Made by a program: the position numbers and the translations under genes. Shown here piece by piece: positions 27,900-36,852 of a stretch of 64,000 bases of DNA. Numbering within the stretch: position 1 is the first letter of the stretch; each line of letters begins with the position of its first letter. The notes under the pieces were generated by a model, which was given only the letters and a program-made list of their open reading frames with translations, was not told the DNA's origin and did not search any database. The stretch is from Pararobbsia silviterrae (GTDB lineage Bacteria > Pseudomonadota > Gammaproteobacteria > Burkholderiales > Burkholderiaceae): positions 248,001 to 312,000 of the forward strand of contig NZ_RBZU01000006.1 of assembly GCF_003628125.1 (NCBI RefSeq), in the 5' to 3' direction.

Positions 27900-28475
27900 T
27901 TATTCAAGATTCGCGTGCCGCTTCGCCATGTCTTCTTCTCCGACGCCCTTTTGAATCTTGAGCCAACAGACGATCGATTCGCTGAGCAGGAAAAACGCCT
28001 GCTCGAACAGCGTGCGCATCGGCTGCAGGTTCTGCGCATGGTCGCGGTTCACGAGCGCCGTCGGCGCGGGGATCACGACCGTGACGTCGGCGGCGATGCG
28101 CCCGACGCGCGAGCGCCGCGCCGTGAACAGCGCGATGCGCGCGCCCGCGAGCCGGCCCTGATCGAGGATGGCCGTCACGCTGCGCGTTTCTCCCGAGCCG
28201 GATGCCACCAGGATCAAATCGTTCGCGGCGACGGGCGGGCAAGGCAGGCCGCCCGCCATATACGCCTCCACGCCGAGATGGTTGAGCCGCATACAGAACG
28301 CCTGAAGCAGAATGCCCGACCGTCCGGCGCCGAGGCAGAACACGCGAGGCGCGCGCTCGATTTCAGCGACGAGCGCATCGAGATCGGTCGCATCGACCCC
28401 GCACAGCGCGGTTTCGATTTCGCCGAGGATGTTGCCTGCCACGGTCGGAATCTTCAGTTGAGTCAGATCGTTCAT
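27900..28475 (-). CDS. SIS-domain sugar-phosphate isomerase (6-phospho-3-hexuloisomerase-like)
   Basis: A SIS-fold protein of about 191 residues with the size and layout of 6-phospho-3-hexuloisomerase (PHI/HxlB). PRVFCLGAGRSGILLQAFCMRLNHLG, landmarks GAGRSG and the MRLNHLG helix, is followed by the SIS serine cluster VASGSGETRSV and a C-terminal FEQAFFLLSESIVCWL. PHI interconverts hexulose-6-phosphate and fructose-6-phosphate. No hexulose-phosphate synthase is nearby, so here it may act on the sugar imported by transporter A. The start at MNDLTQL is the best match to the family but lacks a clear ribosome-binding site. Confidence 0.78.
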   Translation of the reverse strand: MNDLTQLKIPTVAGNILGEIETALCGVDATDLDALVAEIERAPRVFCLGAGRSGILLQAFCMRLNHLGVEAYMAGGLPCPPVAANDLILVASGSGETRSVTAILDQGRLAGARIALFTARRSRVGRIAADVTVVIPAPTALVNRDHAQNLQPMRTLFEQAFFLLSESIVCWLKIQKGVGEEDMAKRHANLE

Positions 28476-28554
28476 GATGGCGCCGCGTAAAGTGGATCGC
28501 ATCCCGTTGCCTGGAAACAATCCGGCGAAGCGCGATACGATTCAATGGTAACAC

Positions 28555-28592
28555 TAGAACATTAATGGTGTAAATCTAACTTTTATGTTCTA
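28555..28592. promoter_or_regulatory. Inverted octamers, predicted DeoR operator for the SIS gene
   Basis: TAGAACAT (28555-28562) and its exact inverse ATGTTCTA (28585-28592) flank an AT-rich 22-bp spacer, with centres 30 bp apart. The same octamer recurs at 29739-29746, upstream of transporter A, and its core GAACA recurs in the DeoR gene's own promoter. Confidence 0.65.
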
Positions 28593-28622
28593 AATGTAGT
28601 CACGCGCGGCGCGTGAGGGGCG

Positions 28623-29396
28623 TCAGCCCGCGATCACGAGCTTCGGGCCCTTGGCTTCGAGGTCGTACCGGTAGCGATCGGGAATGCCCGCGTCGGTGAT
28701 GACCGTGTCGAAATGTTCGACGCCCGCGAAGCTGCACGTCGACACCTTGCCGAACTTCGACGAATCGACGAGCAGGATGCTCTCGACGCTCGATTGCATC
28801 GCAGCCTGTTTCCACGAGCAATCCTCGACGTAGCTGCAGGTCAGGCCTTGCTTGAGCTCGTAGCCGGTGGCGCCGATGAAGGCCTTGTTGGCCCGGTAGC
28901 GGTTCATCGCGAGGATCGCGTCGGGGCCCGAAAACGTGTACGACTTCGGCGACAGCACGCCGCCGAGCGAGATGACCGTCGTGTTCTCGCGCTTGGCGAG
29001 CACATTGATCGTGTTGAGGCTGTAGCAGATAAACGTATACGTGCCGTCGGCCGGCAGGCATTCGGCGAGCTGCTGGACCGTCGTGCCCGAATCGAGGATC
29101 ACGACGTCGCCGGGCGTCAGCAGCGCGCACGCGGCTTGCGCGATGCGCCGCTTTTCGTCGACGTGCTGGCCGTGCTCGGTCTGCGCGTTGTAACTCGATG
29201 TCGCGCCGCCGTTCTCGAGCGAGGCCACGCCGCCGTAGACGGTGCGCACCTTGCCTGCGTCGGCGAGATCGCGGACGTCGCGGCGGATCGTCATCTCGGA
29301 GACGGTCAGCGCCTTGGCGAGGTCGCCAATGCTCATGAAATGCCGGGAATCGACGAGTTCGAGGATCTGGTCGGAGCGTTGCTCTTTACTGGCCAT
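28623..29396 (-). CDS. DeoR-family transcriptional repressor
   Basis: A 257-residue sugar-metabolism regulator. The N-terminal HTH (RSDQILELVDSRHFMSIGDLAKALTVSEMTIRRDV; key TIRRD element near residue 37) is typical of DeoR, as is VYGGVAS. The C-terminal phosphosugar-sensing domain carries ILDSGTTVQQLAECL and KAFIGATGYELKQGLTC. Effectors of this family are phosphorylated sugars. It lies between the SIS gene and transporter A, and all three promoters contain GAACA/TGTTC half-sites, so it probably represses the whole set. Confidence 0.9.
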   Translation of the reverse strand: MASKEQRSDQILELVDSRHFMSIGDLAKALTVSEMTIRRDVRDLADAGKVRTVYGGVASLENGGATSSYNAQTEHGQHVDEKRRIAQAACALLTPGDVVILDSGTTVQQLAECLPADGTYTFICYSLNTINVLAKRENTTVISLGGVLSPKSYTFSGPDAILAMNRYRANKAFIGATGYELKQGLTCSYVEDCSWKQAAMQSSVESILLVDSSKFGKVSTCSFAGVEHFDTVITDAGIPDRYRYDLEAKGPKLVIAG

Positions 29397-29451
29397 GGGT
29401 CGGTGCGGTGTCGTGGCGATGGCGGGCGACGGCCGTGCGATTGCGGCAATC

Positions 29452-29478
29452 GAACACCCGATGTTCAACGTCGAACAT
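29452..29478. promoter_or_regulatory. Triple GAACA/TGTTC half-site cluster upstream of the DeoR gene
   Basis: GAACA (29452-29456), TGTTC (29462-29466) and GAACA (29473-29477) form two overlapping dyads. The second is ATGTTC-N6-GAACAT (29461-29478) with an ACGT centre. It is a plausible autoregulatory DeoR operator 56-82 bases upstream of the start. Confidence 0.6.
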
Positions 29479-29738
29479 TCTAGCCGATGTCGCGATGCCG
29501 TTGCGTGCATGGCGACGGCATGACGGTGCCCGTGCCGAACCGGTTCGGCGATCGATGGGTCCGGTTCTCCGCGATGCACGGCATGATTCCCGATCTGACC
29601 GATACGCCGCCGCGCCCGACCGGGTGGGGCCGGCGCCGTTTTTCGCGGCGGCCGGCGCGCACGCTTGAACACTTCAATGATCACATCTTTATCATTTAGT
29701 TGACACTTTACCATTCCATGCGTAGAGTGTGATCAACG

Positions 29739-29746
29739 TAGAACAT
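29739..29746 (+). promoter_or_regulatory. DeoR octamer half-site upstream of transporter A
   Basis: TAGAACAT, identical to the octamer in the SIS promoter, 325-332 bases upstream of the permease ATG and close to an AT-rich candidate promoter. Confidence 0.45.
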
Positions 29747-30070
29747 CTCAGCGACGCCACCAAGGAATCGGTGAACGCTGCGCTGAACGGCGCATGCCGC
29801 CCCGATGTTCGAGCGGAAATTAAAAAAAGGAAAAGGAATGGAGACGAAGGCGCCCGCCGGCGCGTTCGCGAAGCGCGAGCGCGCGGATGCACGACCGCAT
29901 GCCGTGTCCCCGTATCCGAACTCCGACTTGAGCGTCTGGCCGATCGAGCGCGTCGTGCGTGATGGCCGGTCGCGGACATGGCGTCGAGCGCGCCGCGTAC
30001 GGCCGCCTTGCGGCCCGCGCACGCATCGATGCCGCTGCTTCCAATGCTCCGTCACATACAGGAGACAACC

Positions 30071-31114
30071 ATGAGTCGTCTTGCATCCCCTCGCGGGCAG
30101 CATCCCCGCTTCCGACTGCCGAACGAGGCGGGCATCGCGATCGTCTTTCTCGCGGTCATGCTGGGCGGCTTCATCGCGACGCCGAACTTCCTGACGGTGT
30201 CGAACATGATGGTGCTGCTGCTGAATGGCGCCGTCATCGGTTTCCTGTGTCTCGGTCAGTCGTTCGTGCTGCTCACGGGCGGCATCGATCTGTCGTGCGG
30301 ATCGATCGTCGCGATGACGTGCGTGGTCGCGGCGCTGCTCATGGAGCGCTTTGGCGTGCCCTGGCAAGCGGCCGTGCCGCTCGTGATGCTCGTCGGCGCG
30401 TTCGCGGGCATGGTCAACGGCTGGCTGATCGAGCGCACGAAGGTGCCGCCGTTCATCGTCACGTTCGCGACGATGGGCGTGGCCGCATCGATTCCTCAAA
30501 TCATCACGGGCGCCGAATCGATTCGCGTGACGCAGATCGGCTATGGCCTCATCGGTCAATCGCGTCCGTTCGGCATTCCGTTTCCGGTGCTCGCGCTGCT
30601 CGTCGCGATCGTGCTTGCGGCCTTGCTGCTGCGCAAGACCGTGACCGGTACGCATATTTACGCGGTCGGTGGCAACGCGGACGCCGCGCGGCTGTCGGGC
30701 ATCAGCGTGCCGCGCGTGACGTTGTTCGTTTATTCGATCTCGGGGCTGTGCGCCGCGTGCGGCGGCTTGATCTACGGCTCGCGTCTGATGACGGGCTATC
30801 CGACGGCGGGCCGCGGCGACGAACTATTCTTCTCGATCGCGGGCGCCGTGGTCGGCGGCGTGAGCCTGTTCGGCGGCAGCGGTAGCGTCGTCGGCGCGAT
30901 GATCGGCGCGATGCTGATCGCCGCGATCTCGAACCTCATGAACGTGCTCAACGTGAGCGCCTACTGGCAGCCGCTCGTCATCGGTTTGATCATCTTGGTC
31001 GGAGTCACCTTGGACACGCTCCGATCGTCGAAACGCCTCAGCTTTCCCTGGCTGAAATCGCGTCGCGACCGGAAGTTCGTCCAACACAACGATTCGCTGA
31101 AAAGCACGTCCTGA
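30071..31114 (+). CDS. RbsC-type sugar ABC transporter permease (transporter A)
   Basis: Inner-membrane channel subunit of a ribose-class (CUT2) importer, about 347 residues with eight to ten helices. Conserved RbsC features are GQSFVLLTGGIDLSCGSIVA, VPPFIVTFATMGVA and the loop GGNADAARLSGISVPRV. FSIAGAVVGGVSLFGGSGSV precedes the final helices. GGAGA lies ten bases before the ATG. It is the first gene of a permease-receptor-ATPase operon. The substrate is unknown. Confidence 0.93.
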   Translation: MSRLASPRGQHPRFRLPNEAGIAIVFLAVMLGGFIATPNFLTVSNMMVLLLNGAVIGFLCLGQSFVLLTGGIDLSCGSIVAMTCVVAALLMERFGVPWQAAVPLVMLVGAFAGMVNGWLIERTKVPPFIVTFATMGVAASIPQIITGAESIRVTQIGYGLIGQSRPFGIPFPVLALLVAIVLAALLLRKTVTGTHIYAVGGNADAARLSGISVPRVTLFVYSISGLCAACGGLIYGSRLMTGYPTAGRGDELFFSIAGAVVGGVSLFGGSGSVVGAMIGAMLIAAISNLMNVLNVSAYWQPLVIGLIILVGVTLDTLRSSKRLSFPWLKSRRDRKFVQHNDSLKSTS

Positions 31115-31128
31115 ACAGGTTGAAAAAC

Positions 31129-32106
31129 ATGCGTACTCATTCCATGAAGACACTCGCGCTGGTCTGCTCGGTCCTCGCGCTCGGTTTGTCCGGTTGCAAC
31201 CGCGAGCCCGCGACGCAGGCTGCGGGCGGCGCGAAGACGCTCGGCGTCGTGTTGCCGAATCTGACGAACCCGTACTACGTCGCAATGAAGAAGAGCTTCG
31301 AGGACAGCGGCGCGGCGAAGGGCATGAAGGTCGAAGTCTCGATCGCCGACAACGACGATGCGAAGGAGTTGTCCGAGGTCCAGACGTTCGTGCAGAAGAA
31401 GGTCGACGCGGTCGCGGTCAATTGCGTGAGCTCGGGCCCGTGCGTCTCGGTCATCTCGGAGTTGAACAAGGCGAATATCCCGGCCTACGCGATCAACATC
31501 CTGCCCGACCCCGACGGCCTCAAACAGCAGGGCGCGCATATCGTGCAGGGCGTGCAGACGGATCAGAAGGCCGGCGGCGTCTTCATCGGCCAGCAGCTCG
31601 TCAAGGATCTCGGCAACGACGCGAACGCGGTGATCGGCATCGTCGGCGAACCGACATCGACCGCGGCCAATGCGCGTGACGACGGCTTCAAGCAGGCGAT
31701 CGCGTCGAATCCGAACCTCAAGGTCGTCGCGCTCGTCAACGGCAAGGTCGAGGAGACGACGTCGTTGAAGGTCACCACCGAGATGCTGCAAGGCAACCCG
31801 AACATGACCGTCGTCTATTCCGACACCGAACCGTCGGCGCTCGGCGCGCTCGCGGCGATCAATCAGCTGGGTCTCAAGGACAAGGTCAAGCTCTACGCGT
31901 TCGTCGACAAGGACGGCGTCAAGCAGATCCAGTCGGGCGACGTGCTCAAGGCGGGCGCGATTCAGGAGCCCGTGCGGCTCGCGTCGCTGCTCGTGGACAG
32001 CGTGAATCAGCAATTCGCGGGCAAGACGCCGACGGACCTGCTCAATAGCCCGCCGCTGCTCGTCAACAAGGACAACGCGGGTCAGGTCGTCGATCAGGCG
32101 TATTGA
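31129..32106 (+). CDS. Periplasmic sugar-binding lipoprotein (transporter A)
   Basis: Receptor of transporter A, about 325 residues. It belongs to the pentose/galactose-binding type 1 fold: TLGVVLPNLTNPYYVAMKKSFED opens the first domain, and GEPTSTAANARDDGFKQAI is the conserved hinge region. The N-terminus has the lipobox LSGC, so the mature protein should be a lipoprotein, which is less usual for Gram-negative RbsB homologues. The gene is 14 bases after the permease. CUT2 receptors of this class bind pentoses, hexoses or sugar alcohols. Confidence 0.9.
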   Translation: MRTHSMKTLALVCSVLALGLSGCNREPATQAAGGAKTLGVVLPNLTNPYYVAMKKSFEDSGAAKGMKVEVSIADNDDAKELSEVQTFVQKKVDAVAVNCVSSGPCVSVISELNKANIPAYAINILPDPDGLKQQGAHIVQGVQTDQKAGGVFIGQQLVKDLGNDANAVIGIVGEPTSTAANARDDGFKQAIASNPNLKVVALVNGKVEETTSLKVTTEMLQGNPNMTVVYSDTEPSALGALAAINQLGLKDKVKLYAFVDKDGVKQIQSGDVLKAGAIQEPVRLASLLVDSVNQQFAGKTPTDLLNSPPLLVNKDNAGQVVDQAY

Positions 32107-32225
32107 TCGAATCGACGGGCCGCGGATGCTGTGCGCCGCGGTCCCGCTTTCGACACGCAGTCGATCCCATTCGTGCACGCGCGCCGTGCACGCTGCTCGG
32201 CGCAAGCCGGGAAGGACGCTTCGAG

Positions 32226-33749
32226 ATGAATCACATCAACGATCGGTATCGCGCGCGCGACATCCGTGTCGCATTTGCGGGCGTGCCCGTGCTGCAAGGC
32301 GTGAACTTCGACGTCGTGCCCGGAAAGATCCATGGTCTGTTCGGGCACAACGGCGCCGGCAAATCGACGCTGCTCAAGATTCTCGCGGGCGTGAACCCGC
32401 AGGACTCGGGCGAGCTGCTGCTCGGCGACGCGCACGTGTCGCTGAGTTCGCCGCGCGATGCGCTCAAGAAAGGGATCGCCTGTGTGTATCAGGAACTGCG
32501 ACTGATTCCGGCCATGACGGTCTGGCAGAACCTGTTTCTCGGCCGCGAGCTCAGGAAGCGCGGCCGGCTCGATGCGGCCGGCATGAAGGCCCATACGCGA
32601 GCCGTGCTCGACGACTACAAGCTCACGATCGATCCGCTGAGCCTCGTCAAGGACCTTTCGCATCCGGACAAGCAGATGCTCGAAGTCGTCGCGAACCTCG
32701 ACCGCAAGGCGCGCTTTCTGTTTCTCGACGAACCGACGACGGCGCTCGAAGGCGCGCAGGCCGAGGCGCTGCTCAATGCGGTCCGCAAGATCGCGCGTGA
32801 ACGCCATATCGGCGTCGTGCTCGTGTCGCACAAGCTCGACGAAGTACTCGGCGTCTGCGACGAGGCGACCGTCATGTGCGGCGGCAAGGTCATCTATCAC
32901 GCCGATCGCGACATCCGGAAGCAGGACATCATCGACGCGATCGTCGGCGACGCCGGGGCGTCGATCGACACCGCCGAGCGCGCCGTCGCGCGGCAGCCGG
33001 ATCGCGTGTCGGCGCCGTTTCTCGACGTCAAGGGACTGGCGACGGATCGTCTGCGCGCGGTCTCGCTCGAAGCGTGGCCCGGCGAGATCGTCGGCATCTA
33101 CGGCCTCGCGGGCGCGGGACGCACGCGATTCTGCCGCACGCTCTACGGGCTCGAGAAGATCGTCGGCGGCCGCGTGCGTCTGGCGGGCAAGGACTACGCC
33201 GCGACGACGCCGGCCCAGGCGATACGCGAAGGGGTCGGCTATCTGACCGAGGAGCGCAAGAAGGACGGCATCGTGCCGCTGATGTCGAGTCTCACGAACG
33301 CGACGTTGCCGATCCTGCGACGTTTCCGCAAGCACGCGCTCGTTGATCACAAAGAGGCGACACTGAGCGCGCGCGCGATTCTCGATGAAATGAATACGCG
33401 CGGCGATCTGCGCGGACCGATCAAATCGCTTTCAGGCGGCAACCAGCAGAAGGTGCTGCTCGCGCGCGTCATCGGTCAGGATGCGCAACTCGTGCTGCTC
33501 GACGAGCCGACCAAGGGGGTCGATATCGGCGCGAAGGCCGACATCTACGCGATCATTCGCCGCATGGCCGCCGAGGGGCGTTGCGTGCTCGTGATATCGA
33601 GCGAGGAAGAGGAACTGCTCGAAATCGCGGATCGCGTGCTCGTGTTCCATCAGGGGATCTGCGACGGCACGGCGGTCGGCACAAGCGAGTTGACCGTCGC
33701 GGGCCTGCGCAAGGCCGCATGGAGCGGGCACGCCGCGGCGATGCAATAG
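32226..33749 (+). CDS. RbsA-type sugar ABC transporter ATPase (transporter A)
   Basis: Tandem-domain ATPase of about 507 residues. The first domain has Walker A GHNGAGKST and Walker B FLFLDEPTTALEG. The second has the degenerate Walker A GLAGAGRTR, a full signature LSGGNQQKVLLAR and Walker B VLLDEPTKGVDIGAKADIY, which is the RbsA/MglA pattern. The start is placed at MNHINDRYRARDI, with AGGA upstream. The gene ends five bases before the convergent response regulator gene, leaving no room for a dedicated terminator. Confidence 0.93.
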   Translation: MNHINDRYRARDIRVAFAGVPVLQGVNFDVVPGKIHGLFGHNGAGKSTLLKILAGVNPQDSGELLLGDAHVSLSSPRDALKKGIACVYQELRLIPAMTVWQNLFLGRELRKRGRLDAAGMKAHTRAVLDDYKLTIDPLSLVKDLSHPDKQMLEVVANLDRKARFLFLDEPTTALEGAQAEALLNAVRKIARERHIGVVLVSHKLDEVLGVCDEATVMCGGKVIYHADRDIRKQDIIDAIVGDAGASIDTAERAVARQPDRVSAPFLDVKGLATDRLRAVSLEAWPGEIVGIYGLAGAGRTRFCRTLYGLEKIVGGRVRLAGKDYAATTPAQAIREGVGYLTEERKKDGIVPLMSSLTNATLPILRRFRKHALVDHKEATLSARAILDEMNTRGDLRGPIKSLSGGNQQKVLLARVIGQDAQLVLLDEPTKGVDIGAKADIYAIIRRMAAEGRCVLVISSEEEELLEIADRVLVFHQGICDGTAVGTSELTVAGLRKAAWSGHAAAMQ

Positions 33750-33754
33750 GGCGG

Positions 33755-34402
33755 TCAGAGACCGTCCGATTCTTCGAAGACGTTGTGCTTGATCGCGTAT
33801 CGCACGAGCGCCGCTTCGTGCGGGATCTGCATCTTCTCGAGAATGCGCGTCTTGTAGGTGCTCACGGTTTTCGCGCTGACGCAGAGCGATTGCGCGATCT
33901 CCGTGATCGTCTGGCCCGCCACGATGCGGCGAAACACGTCGAATTCACGGTCCGACAAGCGCTGATGCGGTTGCGCATCGGCCGGTTCGTTCAGGCTTTG
34001 CGCGAAGCGCTCGGCCATCGACAGGCTCACATAGACCCCGCCGCTCGCGACCTTGTTGACCGCGGCGACGAGCTCGTCGCCCGCGCTTTCCTTCGTCACA
34101 TAGCCGGCCGCGCCCGCCTTGAACGCGCGGACCGCATATTGCTGCTCGGCGTGCATCGTCAGCACGAGGATGCGCAGCGACGGCACGGCCTCGCGGATCT
34201 GATGGATCAGGTCGATGCCGCTGCGGCCCGGCATCGACAGATCGAGCACGAGCACGCGCGCCGACGTGCCGCGCACGAGCGCGAGCGTCGTCGGGCTGTC
34301 GTAGGCTTCGCCCGCGATTTCGATGTTGCCGGCCGATTCGAGGATATGGCGAAGACCTTCGCGGACCAGAAGATGGTCGTCGGCAATCAGGACCTTGATC
34401 AT
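33755..34402 (-). CDS. NarL/LuxR-type response regulator
   Basis: A 215-residue two-component regulator. The receiver domain (1-120) has the acidic pocket at D8/D9, the phospho-acceptor D54 in VLDLSMPG, T82 and K104. A linker leads to a LuxR-type HTH (about 150-200: LSDREFDVFRRIVAGQTITEIAQ, then VSAKTVSTYKTRILEKM). It lies downstream of the PAS histidine kinase gene in the same orientation and is its likely partner. Targets are unknown. Confidence 0.92.
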   Translation of the reverse strand: MIKVLIADDHLLVREGLRHILESAGNIEIAGEAYDSPTTLALVRGTSARVLVLDLSMPGRSGIDLIHQIREAVPSLRILVLTMHAEQQYAVRAFKAGAAGYVTKESAGDELVAAVNKVASGGVYVSLSMAERFAQSLNEPADAQPHQRLSDREFDVFRRIVAGQTITEIAQSLCVSAKTVSTYKTRILEKMQIPHEAALVRYAIKHNVFEESDGL

Positions 34403-34552
34403 GGATAGGGGTGGGTACGCAGGCGCTGTCTGTCCGATGAGGCGATATCTGGGCGAATTTTGCGGGATTTCCCCGCGAATCGCCAGCGCCGCGCCTTAAG
34501 CGGCATTCTCGGGGGAGGCATCCTCATGGGGCATCGAAGCGAAGATGGGGCA

Positions 34553-35647
34553 TCAGTCGCGCGCTGCGACGGCGTCGATCGGCACGGAGATCGAAATCCT
34601 GAAACCGTGTCCGGGCGTGCTGTCGAACGCGATCGCGCCGCCGAGCAGATGCACGCGCTCGCCCATGCCGAGCAGGCCGAACGATGCGGGGTCGCGCTCG
34701 GCGCCCAACTGCGCGCCCACGCCGTTATCGGCGATCCGCAGCGCGAGCGCGCGATCGCCGGTGTCGAGATCGACCGTCACGCGCGTCGCGCCCGCATGCC
34801 GCACGACATTGTTGAGCGCTTCCTGGACGATCCGAAACAACGACGAGGCGGCGGGCCCGTTCATCTCGATCGCGCCGAGGTTCACGCGCGCGGTCACCGT
34901 GATCGCGTGACGCTGCTCGAAGTCGTTCGCGAGCCACTCGATCGCCGCGGCCAGACCCAGATCGTCGAGCAGCGGGGGACGTAAATCCGATGCGATGCGC
35001 CGCACCGATCCGATGATCGTGTCGATCATCGAGAGCACGCGCTCGGTGCGCAGCATCGCGCGCGGATTGGTATCCGCGGCCATGAGATCCTTGTGCAGGA
35101 CGCCGACGTCCATCTTGAGCGCGACGAGCTGCTGACCGAGATCGTCATGAAGCTCGCGCGCCATGCGCCGTTGCTCGTCCTCGCGCGCGATGTGCGCGCG
35201 CGCCGCGAGTGCGCGCGAGCGTTCGAGTTCGGCCACGCGCAGCCGTTCCGTGAGATCGCGCGTGACCTTGGCGAAGCCGACGAGCGTGCCCTGCGCGTCG
35301 CGTACCGCAGTGATCACGACATTGGCCCAGAATCGCGAGCCGTCCTTGCGCACGCGCCATCCTTCGTCCTCGACGCGGCCGTCGCGCGCCGCGCGGTCGA
35401 GTTCGTCCTGCGGTTTGCGCGCGGCCAGGTCGTCGGGCGTATAGAACACGGAGAAGTGCCGCCCGATGATGTCGTCGGGCGCGTATCCCTTGATCTGTTG
35501 CGCGCCGGCGTTCCAGCTCGCGACATGGCCCGTCGGGTCGAGCATGAAGATCGCATAGTCCTCGACGGCCTGTATGAACAGCGCGAGTGTCCGATCGCCG
35601 GGACGCGTATCGCTCGATGGAAGGTCGGGGGGCGAGGCGTTCATCAT
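34553..35647 (-). CDS. PAS-domain sensor histidine kinase (HisKA_3/NarX type)
   Basis: A 364-residue kinase with no clear membrane helix, so probably cytoplasmic. One PAS domain (about 20-135) contains YAIFMLDPTGHVASWNAGAQQIKGY, landmark residues W45 and N46. A short coiled coil leads to the dimerisation helix with phospho-acceptor H167 in ARELHDDLGQQL. The ATPase domain has IVQEALNNVVRHAGAT (N box) and LRIADNGVGA and FGLLGMGERVHLLGG (G boxes). PAS may bind a flavin, haem or small ligand. It pairs with the LuxR-type regulator 150 bases downstream. Confidence 0.92.
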   Translation of the reverse strand: MMNASPPDLPSSDTRPGDRTLALFIQAVEDYAIFMLDPTGHVASWNAGAQQIKGYAPDDIIGRHFSVFYTPDDLAARKPQDELDRAARDGRVEDEGWRVRKDGSRFWANVVITAVRDAQGTLVGFAKVTRDLTERLRVAELERSRALAARAHIAREDEQRRMARELHDDLGQQLVALKMDVGVLHKDLMAADTNPRAMLRTERVLSMIDTIIGSVRRIASDLRPPLLDDLGLAAAIEWLANDFEQRHAITVTARVNLGAIEMNGPAASSLFRIVQEALNNVVRHAGATRVTVDLDTGDRALALRIADNGVGAQLGAERDPASFGLLGMGERVHLLGGAIAFDSTPGHGFRISISVPIDAVAARD

Positions 35648-35964
35648 GGATTCGGGTGGCGGTGTGCGGGCCCGCGAAAGCGCGAGGCGGCGTGTGCATG
35701 CGGCGCATCGTATTCGACGCCGGCCATTATAAAAGCCGTTGATGCGGGAATTTGCTTAATGCCTGTTGTTTCTGCGGGTGTTTGAAGCGCGGCGTTCGAA
35801 TCGCGCGGCGCAACGGCGACGTATTGGCGACGTATCGACCTATCCACGTGTCGACGCATCGACCTGTCGGTGGCGTATCCGTGATGTATCGGCGATCGGG
35901 CTCTGTCGCGGATGCGTCACGCTACAATCGCCGCCACGTTCCTTTTCTCGCCACACCTGTCCGC
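35648..35964. other. Divergent intergenic region, kinase and SDR genes
   Basis: About 317 bases. Around 35820-35900 there are loosely repeated CGACGTAT/CGACCTAT/TCGACCTG words. No operator, promoter or small gene was identified with confidence. Confidence 0.4.
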
Positions 35965-36708
35965 ATGACGCATCACGCCCTCGTCGCATTGGTCACCGGA
36001 TCGACGTCCGGAATCGGCGCCGCCATCGCGCGGCGTTTGTCTGCCGACGGCTATTCGGTCGTCGTGCATTCGAGAGGCTCGGCCGATACGGGCCGCGCCA
36101 TCGCCGCGGAACTCGGATCCGCCGCGTATATCCAGGCCGATCTCGCGATCGATGCGGATCGGGTCAGGCTCGCGCGCGAGGCCGTCGATGTCTGGGGGCG
36201 GCTCGATCTGCTCGTGAACAATGCGGGCATTAGCCACGTCGTGCGTCATGACGACCTGCTCGGCGCGACCCCCGAGATCTGGCATGCGCTTCATGAAGTC
36301 AATGTCGTCGCGCCGTTCAGGCTCATTGCCGAATTGGAGCCGGTATTGCGCGACGCGTCGATGCGCGGCCGCGCGGGCTGCGTGATCAACGTGAGTTCGC
36401 ATGCGGGCGTTCGCCCGAAAGGCGCATCGATTCCGTACGCGGCATCGAAGGCGGCGCTCAATCACATGACGCGTTTGCTCGCGCGCTCGCTCGCGCCGGC
36501 GATACGCGTCAATGCGGTCGCGCCGGGTCTGGTCGATACGCCGTTGACCGCCGACTGGACCGACGCGCAGGCGCTTTGGCGCGAGCATGCGCCGATGCGT
36601 CGTTCGGCGAGCCCCGGCGATATCGCGCATGCCGTATCGATGCTCGCCTCGAACGATTACGTCACGGGCGAGATCCTCATGCTCGACGGCGGGTTGAATC
36701 TGACTTAG
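35965..36708 (+). CDS. SDR-family oxidoreductase (FabG-like)
   Basis: A classical short-chain dehydrogenase of about 247 residues. The cofactor motif TGSTSGIGAAIA, NNAG, the catalytic Ser in INVSSHAG and the YAASK Tyr-Lys pair are all present, with the typical end VTGEILMLDGG. It would interconvert an alcohol and a ketone with NAD(P)H; the substrate is unknown. The start at MTHHALVALVTG is set by the position of the first beta strand; upstream in-frame codons look non-coding. It stands alone, convergent with an MFS gene. Confidence 0.9.
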   Translation: MTHHALVALVTGSTSGIGAAIARRLSADGYSVVVHSRGSADTGRAIAAELGSAAYIQADLAIDADRVRLAREAVDVWGRLDLLVNNAGISHVVRHDDLLGATPEIWHALHEVNVVAPFRLIAELEPVLRDASMRGRAGCVINVSSHAGVRPKGASIPYAASKAALNHMTRLLARSLAPAIRVNAVAPGLVDTPLTADWTDAQALWREHAPMRRSASPGDIAHAVSMLASNDYVTGEILMLDGGLNLT

Positions 36709-36721
36709 CGCGTCGACTGTC

Positions 36722-36775
36722 GTGCTTCGATCCGAATGCTTTGATCTGAGCGTTTCGATACGCGTGCTTCGATCT
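36722..36775. repeat. Imperfect short repeats between convergent genes
   Basis: Four diverged units built around CTTCGATC/CTTTGATC/TTTCGATA, spaced about 14-16 bp, lie in the gap between the SDR and MFS genes. Their meaning is unknown. Confidence 0.4.
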
Positions 36776-36852
36776 CCGCACGCCGACCGCGCGTCGCGAT
36801 GGGCCGCCTACGACGCGCGCCCATGAGCGCGGAAACCGGAGGGTCGTCGAAC

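Larger units (their letters stand above)
29397..30070. other. Divergent control region between the DeoR gene and transporter A
   Basis: About 670 bases. It contains the triple half-site cluster near 29452-29478, the octamer TAGAACAT at 29739-29746 and an AT-rich patch at 29680-29720 likely to be a promoter. A long leader of roughly 300 bases follows before the permease. A purine-rich AAAAAAGGAAAAGGAATGGAG at 29822-29842 looks like a ribosome-binding site, but the frame it would serve runs into no recognisable protein. Confidence 0.5.

Noticed and set aside
28623-29714. Longer DeoR start 106 codons upstream
   Set aside because: The extra sequence contains the operator cluster and reads as non-coding. 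MASKEQRSDQ matches the family N-terminus.
29708-30655. 315-codon minus-strand frame over the transporter A leader and permease
   Set aside because: Extremely Arg/His/Glu-rich antisense shadow of the permease gene.
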